Origin: Arenimonas maotaiensis
GTDB taxonomy: Bacteria > Pseudomonadota > Gammaproteobacteria > Xanthomonadales > Xanthomonadaceae
Length of the DNA: 64,000 bases
Direction: 5' to 3'
Assembly: GCF_014638745.1 (NCBI RefSeq)
Contig: NZ_BMFO01000002.1
Span: 558,001-622,000, forward strand
The notes beneath the pieces were generated by a model that saw nothing but the letters and a program-made list of their open reading frames with translations, was not told the origin of the DNA and searched no databases. Below are positions 60,315 to 64,000 of this stretch, in pieces; within the stretch, counting starts at the first letter, position 1, and each line of letters starts with the position of its first letter. A program made the position numbers and the translations under genes.

Positions 60315-61847
60315 TTACAGCGCGTCGAGATCGGCGCGCAGGGCGTCGGCGCGCTGCCGGATGGCCGCGGTTTCGGCCGCGTCCATGCCGGCCAGATTGC
60401 GGTACACCATGCCGATGCGCGGATTGCGCGACAGTTTTTCCGCGTGGCGCAGATGGAAATCCCAGTACAGCGCGTTGAACGGACAGGCGTCCGGTCCGGT
60501 GCGCCGGTCGCGCCGGTAGGCGCAGCCGCGGCAGTAGTCGCCGCCCATCCGGTGGATGTAGGTGGCGCTGGCGGCGTACGGCTTGCTGGCCAGCAGGCCG
60601 CCATCGGCGAATTGGCTCATGCCCAGCGTGTTCGGCAACTCCACCCACTCGAAGGCGTCGATGTAGACGCCGAGGTACCAGCGATGCAGGGCCTGCGGGT
60701 CGAGGCCGGCCAGCAGCGCGAAATTGCCGATCACCATCAGGCGCTGGATGTGGTGCGCGTGCGCGTACCGCAGCGAATTGCCGACGGCATCGGCCAGGCA
60801 ACGCATTCCGGTCTTGCCGGTCCAGAACCAGTCCGGCAGCGGCGTATCGTGCTGCAGCACATTGCTCTGTTCGTAGCCGGGCATATGCGCCCAGTACACG
60901 CCACGGATGTATTCGCGCCAGCCCAGGATCTGCCGGATGAAGCCTTCCACCGCCGCCAACGGCGCACGGCCTTCGCGCCAGGCGGTTTCGGCGGCGTCGA
61001 TGACCTCGCGCGGATGCAGCATTTTCACGTTCAGCGCGAACGACAGCAGCGAGTGGAACAGGCGCGGCGCCGACGGACTCATCGCGTCCTGGTAATCGCC
61101 GAAATAGGGCAGCGCGTCGCGGATGAAGGCATCCAGCTGGCCGAGCGCCTCGGCGCGGTTCACGGGCCAGCGGACATCGTCTGCGCACGGATCGCCGAAC
61201 GCGGCCACGCCGGCGGCTTGGATCTGCCGCCACAGTGCCGAGTGGTCATGCCGTGGCCGCAGGTCGGCCGGCTCGCCGGGCTCGCCGCGCCAGGGCTTGC
61301 GGTTCTCGGCGTCGAAATTCCATTGCCCGCCGACCGGTTCGCCGTCCGGCTCCAGCAGCACGCCGTGCGCGCGGCGCATGTGCCGGTAGAAGATTTCCAT
61401 GCGCCACTGCTTCTTGCCGGCGAACAGGCGCTTGGCTTCGAAGCGGTAGCCGAGGAAATGCGCGCTGGAGGTCTTGCCGCCGGCCAGGCCCGAACGCGCG
61501 AACCAGTCGTCCAGCTGCGCGTCCAGCCGGTATTCGTCCGGCGCCTGCCATTCGAAGCGGGTGGCGCCGGTATCGGCGATCAGCGCGTCGAGGTTTTCGG
61601 TCAGGCTCTGGCGGTTGTCGGCGTCATCGATGGCGATATAGCGCACCCGATGCCCGGCCTCGCGCAGCCCGCGGGCCAGTTCGCGCATGCCGGCGAAGAT
61701 CGCCAAGATCTTCTGCGCGTGGTGCAGCACGTAATCGGTTTCCTGGCGGATCTCCATCAGCACATACCGCACATCCGGGTCGACCTGTTCGAACCACGGG
61801 TGTTTGGGATTGAGCTGGTCGCCCAGGATCAGGCGCAGGGTGCTCAT
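60315..61847 (-). CDS. Iron-sulfur bacterial photolyase/cryptochrome (FeS-BCP, PhrB type)
   Basis: The 510-residue protein has the [19 protein letters not shown] start of the photolyase-related group. Four cysteines for a [4Fe-4S] cluster are at 350, 439, 442 and 455, matching those of Agrobacterium PhrB, a (6-4) photolyase. It repairs UV-induced (6-4) photoproducts with blue light via FAD and a lumazine antenna. ATG 61847 overlaps the stop of the DUF2256 gene (ATGA). An upstream frame extension reads through that small gene and was rejected. Confidence 0.94.
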   Translation of the reverse strand: MSTLRLILGDQLNPKHPWFEQVDPDVRYVLMEIRQETDYVLHHAQKILAIFAGMRELARGLREAGHRVRYIAIDDADNRQSLTENLDALIADTGATRFEWQAPDEYRLDAQLDDWFARSGLAGGKTSSAHFLGYRFEAKRLFAGKKQWRMEIFYRHMRRAHGVLLEPDGEPVGGQWNFDAENRKPWRGEPGEPADLRPRHDHSALWRQIQAAGVAAFGDPCADDVRWPVNRAEALGQLDAFIRDALPYFGDYQDAMSPSAPRLFHSLLSFALNVKMLHPREVIDAAETAWREGRAPLAAVEGFIRQILGWREYIRGVYWAHMPGYEQSNVLQHDTPLPDWFWTGKTGMRCLADAVGNSLRYAHAHHIQRLMVIGNFALLAGLDPQALHRWYLGVYIDAFEWVELPNTLGMSQFADGGLLASKPYAASATYIHRMGGDYCRGCAYRRDRRTGPDACPFNALYWDFHLRHAEKLSRNPRIGMVYRNLAGMDAAETAAIRQRADALRADLDAL

Positions 61848-61984
61848 GCGCGCTCCGGTGCGCGCCGGCAGCGCTCGGAACAGTATTTGACCTGCTCCCA
61901 ATCGCGTTCCCATTTTTTGCGCCAAACGAACGGGCGCCCGCAACGTTGGCAGGGTTTCTGCGGCAGGAAGGGTTTGCGGTGCAT
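61844..61984 (-). CDS. DUF2256 mini-protein with two CxxC-type cysteine pairs
   Basis: The 46-residue protein reads [20 protein letters not shown] and then a basic helix to YCSERCRRA. Cys12, Cys15, Cys35 and Cys39 look like a zinc ribbon. DUF2256 (COG4338) genes are commonly next to photolyase-related genes, as here, with an ATGA overlap to the photolyase start. Its function is unknown; a role in photolyase assembly or DNA contact is a guess. It is shorter than usual gene-finding limits. Confidence 0.88.
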   Translation of the reverse strand: MHRKPFLPQKPCQRCGRPFVWRKKWERDWEQVKYCSERCRRAPERA

Positions 61985-62047
61985 GGCGGGGCTCCGAATC
62001 AGGCCGTCAGACTAGCCGAAACGCCGTGGCAGCCGGGTGAACGGCGT

Positions 62048-63748
62048 TCAGTCCGCTTCCGCGGGCGCGAGCTGCAGTTCCAGTGCGGTTACGCCGGTTT
62101 GGCCGTGCGGGCCCTGCCAGATGCGCGATTCCGGCGTCAGCCGCACATCCAGCCGAAAGTCGAGCGCCTGCAGCCGGGTGTGGGCATGGTTGCCGCCAGC
62201 CATGTCCCAGACCGCGGTGCGTAGCGCCGTGGGCTGCAGGGCATCACCGCCGGGCCGGATGTCGGCCGTCCGCATATCTGACGGCATCGCGGCCTCGGGG
62301 GCCTGCATGCGGCCCTCGCGCCAGAACAGGGGGGCACCCGGCGCCAGGTAATGCCCGCGCAGCGACCAACCCCCGGCGGCGGTGCGCGGGCTCGGCCGCT
62401 CGAACCACCAGGCGCCGGATTGGCCCAAGGCTTCCAGTTGCATGCCGCCGTCCTGCAACTGCAGCAACAGACCGCTGGTTTCGTCGACGCCGATGCCGGC
62501 CTGCAACGGCGGCGCCGGCGTGGCGGCGATGTCGGTCATCAGGGTGATCAGGCGCAGCTCGCGCCGGCGTTCGGCCACATGGGTGTCGATCAGATAATCG
62601 CCGAGCAGGCCGAAGCCGCCGCCATGCCACCAGGTCAGATCGTCTTCGCGCAATGGCATCGGGCAGCGCTTGGCGCGCTCGCAGCCCTCGGGCATGCTGC
62701 CGCGCATGGCGATGGCGCCGGTGCGCAAGGCATTCGTACTCAGGCCGTTGGTGACCATGCCGCCGGTGCCGGACTGGATGGCGGCGCCGGCGCTGGTGCC
62801 GGACACCACCAGCTCGCCGCGCGCGAAGGCGGCGCGCAGAGCGTGCAGCCAGCGGTTCGGTTGGCCGTCGGCGGCGAAGAAGGTTTCGCGATGCAGCCAT
62901 TGGTCGCCGCCGTCGAAGAACAGACCCTGCACCTGCTCGGGCACCGCGGCCAAGGCGTCGGGGTCGCGGCAGGCGGCGGCTTGCCGCGCATGCAGATCCG
63001 GGTACACCCGCTCGCGGCCGAGTTGCGATTGCAATTCGCGGCGCAGCGGAATCAAGGCATCGCAGCCACGGCCGCCGTTGACCGCCGCGTTCATCGCGGC
63101 GTCCACCGGCCACCAGATCACCTCGGCTCCGGCCTGTTCGAGCAGGCCGATGTTCAAATCGACATAGTAGAAGCTGTCGTTCGAGGCCGAGGTCACGAAT
63201 GCGATGCGCGGCCGTTTGCCCGGCGAGCGCTTGGCCGCTTCGGCCACGAAACGGCGGAACAGGGTGGCGTCGTGCCCGGTGGTGTCGCCGTCCAGGCGCA
63301 CGCCTTCGACCAGCCGCTTGCCGCGCGTGTCCAACTGCGGCAATTCGAACGCCGACAGGATCAGATCTCGCTCCAGCGCCAACAGCCGGTTCCAGGTGTC
63401 CGGGTCGGCGCTTTCCAGCACTTCGCCCAGCCGCTCGGCACCTAGGCTCGCGCCTTTGGCCTGCTGCTGCGCGCGCCGGAGCAGGGCGGCGATGCGCTCG
63501 GGCGCGGGCGCGCCGGGGCGCGCGGCCCAGAAGCCGGCGTCGAGGATGTCGTCGAATACGGCGGGATCGATCCGGTACAGCGGCTGCTGCCGGGCCCCGG
63601 GGAACTCGCGCTGGTCGGCGCGGCAATCGTCAGCGTCCAGGCTGGAGCAGGTCTGGTAGGAGCCGCCCATCAACAGCAGAGTGGGCGGGTGGGCGGCGAG
63701 CGGTGAACAGGCCAGCAGGGCCGGCAGGGCGAGGCGGTAGGGCTTCAT
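62048..63748 (-). CDS. Exported cyanophycinase-like serine peptidase (S51) with large insert
   Basis: The 566-residue protein has a Sec signal (about 1-19). S51 motifs are LLLMGGSY near the N-terminus, FFDGGDQW, nucleophile Ser319 in SGTSAGAA, DTHVAERRRELRL and GIGVDETSGLLL. Cyanophycinases cut beta-Asp-Arg polymer to dipeptides; typical enzymes have around 270-420 residues. About 100 extra residues follow the first strand (Ala/Arg-rich helical) and about 130 form a C-terminal beta-rich domain. Exported forms use external cyanophycin. A terminator lies 23 bases before its start. Confidence 0.86.
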   Translation of the reverse strand: MKPYRLALPALLACSPLAAHPPTLLLMGGSYQTCSSLDADDCRADQREFPGARQQPLYRIDPAVFDDILDAGFWAARPGAPAPERIAALLRRAQQQAKGASLGAERLGEVLESADPDTWNRLLALERDLILSAFELPQLDTRGKRLVEGVRLDGDTTGHDATLFRRFVAEAAKRSPGKRPRIAFVTSASNDSFYYVDLNIGLLEQAGAEVIWWPVDAAMNAAVNGGRGCDALIPLRRELQSQLGRERVYPDLHARQAAACRDPDALAAVPEQVQGLFFDGGDQWLHRETFFAADGQPNRWLHALRAAFARGELVVSGTSAGAAIQSGTGGMVTNGLSTNALRTGAIAMRGSMPEGCERAKRCPMPLREDDLTWWHGGGFGLLGDYLIDTHVAERRRELRLITLMTDIAATPAPPLQAGIGVDETSGLLLQLQDGGMQLEALGQSGAWWFERPSPRTAAGGWSLRGHYLAPGAPLFWREGRMQAPEAAMPSDMRTADIRPGGDALQPTALRTAVWDMAGGNHAHTRLQALDFRLDVRLTPESRIWQGPHGQTGVTALELQLAPAEAD

Positions 63749-63759
63749 CGGCGTCAGGC

Positions 63760-63807
63760 GGAAACGGAAACCCCCATCCTACCGCATCGGCTGCGGCAGG
63801 ATGGGGG
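63760..63807 (-). terminator. Terminator after ahpF, close to the next start
   Basis: On the minus strand a 16-bp stem with one G-U pair, CCCCCATCCTGCCGCA / TGCGGTAGGATGGGGG, closes a GCCGA loop and is followed by TTTCCGTTT. It lies 13 bases after the ahpF stop and 22 bases before the cyanophycinase ATG. It is likely an ahpF terminator and may attenuate the next gene. Confidence 0.85.
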
Positions 63808-63819
63808 CGTCGCGTGCGC

Positions 63820-64000
63820 TCAGGCCGTGGCCGAAGAGCGGATCAGGTGGTCGAACGCGCCGAGGGCGGCGGTGGCGCCGGCGCCGGTGGCGATGATGAT
63901 CTGCTTGTACGGCACAGTGGTGCAGTCGCCGGCGGCGAACACGCCCGGCACCGAGGTCTGGCCGCGGGCGTCGATCTCAATCTCCCCGCGCGGGCTGAGC
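63820..64000 (-). CDS. ahpF: Alkyl hydroperoxide reductase subunit F, C-terminal end
   Basis: Only the last 60 codons are in the window; the gene continues beyond base 64000. The visible sequence [20 protein letters not shown] is the FAD-domain motif of AhpF (and the related TrxB), and the ending [15 protein letters not shown] matches AhpF rather than TrxB. AhpF reduces AhpC with NADH for peroxide removal. Confidence 0.9.
   Translation of the reverse strand, partial: LSPRGEIEIDARGQTSVPGVFAAGDCTTVPYKQIIIATGAGATAALGAFDHLIRSSATA

Overview
The window is 64 kb of GC-rich, densely coding bacterial chromosome. The gene set suggests a gammaproteobacterium, most likely of the Xanthomonadales/Lysobacterales: a System I cytochrome c maturation operon (ccmABCDEFGHI), MetX beside a cysteine dioxygenase, a spu/puu polyamine locus, SelD-MnmH, MsrPQ, Uup, and several exported hydrolases. 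This placement is inferred from gene content and composition only. I see no insertion sequence, phage, CRISPR array or rRNA. The one foreign-looking stretch is a small AT-rich islet at about 1373-2150, beside the 3' end of a tRNA-Leu(CAA) gene.

Layout. 1-810 is the 3' part of pnp. 926-2240 holds a small HExxH membrane protein, the AT-rich islet with one TPR-like lipoprotein, and tRNA-Leu. 10521 down to 2273 (minus strand) is an 11-gene run in which nearly every start overlaps the preceding stop: ccmA-B-C-D-E-F-G-H-I, then a MetX-family acyltransferase and a cysteine dioxygenase. 10651-13773 (plus) has a methionine-type aminotransferase, an omega-amidase and an exported PQQ-type sugar dehydrogenase. 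17058 down to 13841 (minus) is scpA-scpB-rluB, where RluB has a long repetitive tail. 17161-29844 is a divergent polyamine locus. On the minus strand are a gamma-glutamylpolyamine synthetase and an FAD oxidase. On the plus strand are spuA, spuB, spuC, one binding protein, spuF, spuG, spuH, a succinate-semialdehyde dehydrogenase and a phosphopantetheinyl-transferase-like protein.

29926-40887 is a mixed region: a GlsB/YeaQ membrane protein, a diguanylate cyclase, an amidohydrolase preceded by a 17-bp tandem repeat, OmpW behind an FNR-type promoter, a B12/radical SAM protein, Uup, a glycosyltransferase, an exported aspartoacylase-like protein, and a divergent LysR/pirin pair. 40903-44011 is a methionine-sulfoxide repair locus (msrP-msrQ-arsC-like diverging from msrA across an inverted repeat). 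44090-52167 codes for an M28 peptidase, an MscS channel, a dienelactone hydrolase, an S1/P1 nuclease and a DUF5916 protein. 52308-57289 pairs a 1277-residue MHYT/PAS hybrid kinase with an HD-GYP response regulator. 57327-59461 is selD-mnmH. 59550-64000 holds a DOPA-dioxygenase-like protein, an iron-sulfur photolyase with a DUF2256 mini-protein, an exported cyanophycinase-like protein and the 3' end of ahpF.

Themes. Redox and sulfur genes recur: cytochrome c maturation, thiol and sulfoxide repair, cysteine metabolism, selenium and AhpF. Two sites fit the FNR-family pattern TTGA-N6-TCAA, one in the ompW promoter at the activating position and one in the ccmA/aminotransferase divergent region. 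c-di-GMP appears twice: one GGDEF synthase and one kinase/HD-GYP phosphodiesterase pair. I found no wholly new system. The leads I rate highest are the histone-H1-like tail on one glutamine synthetase paralogue, the degenerate phosphopantetheinyl transferase at the end of the polyamine operon, the tandem repeat abutting a ribosome-binding site, the inverted repeat between the msr genes, and the AT-rich islet at the tRNA.
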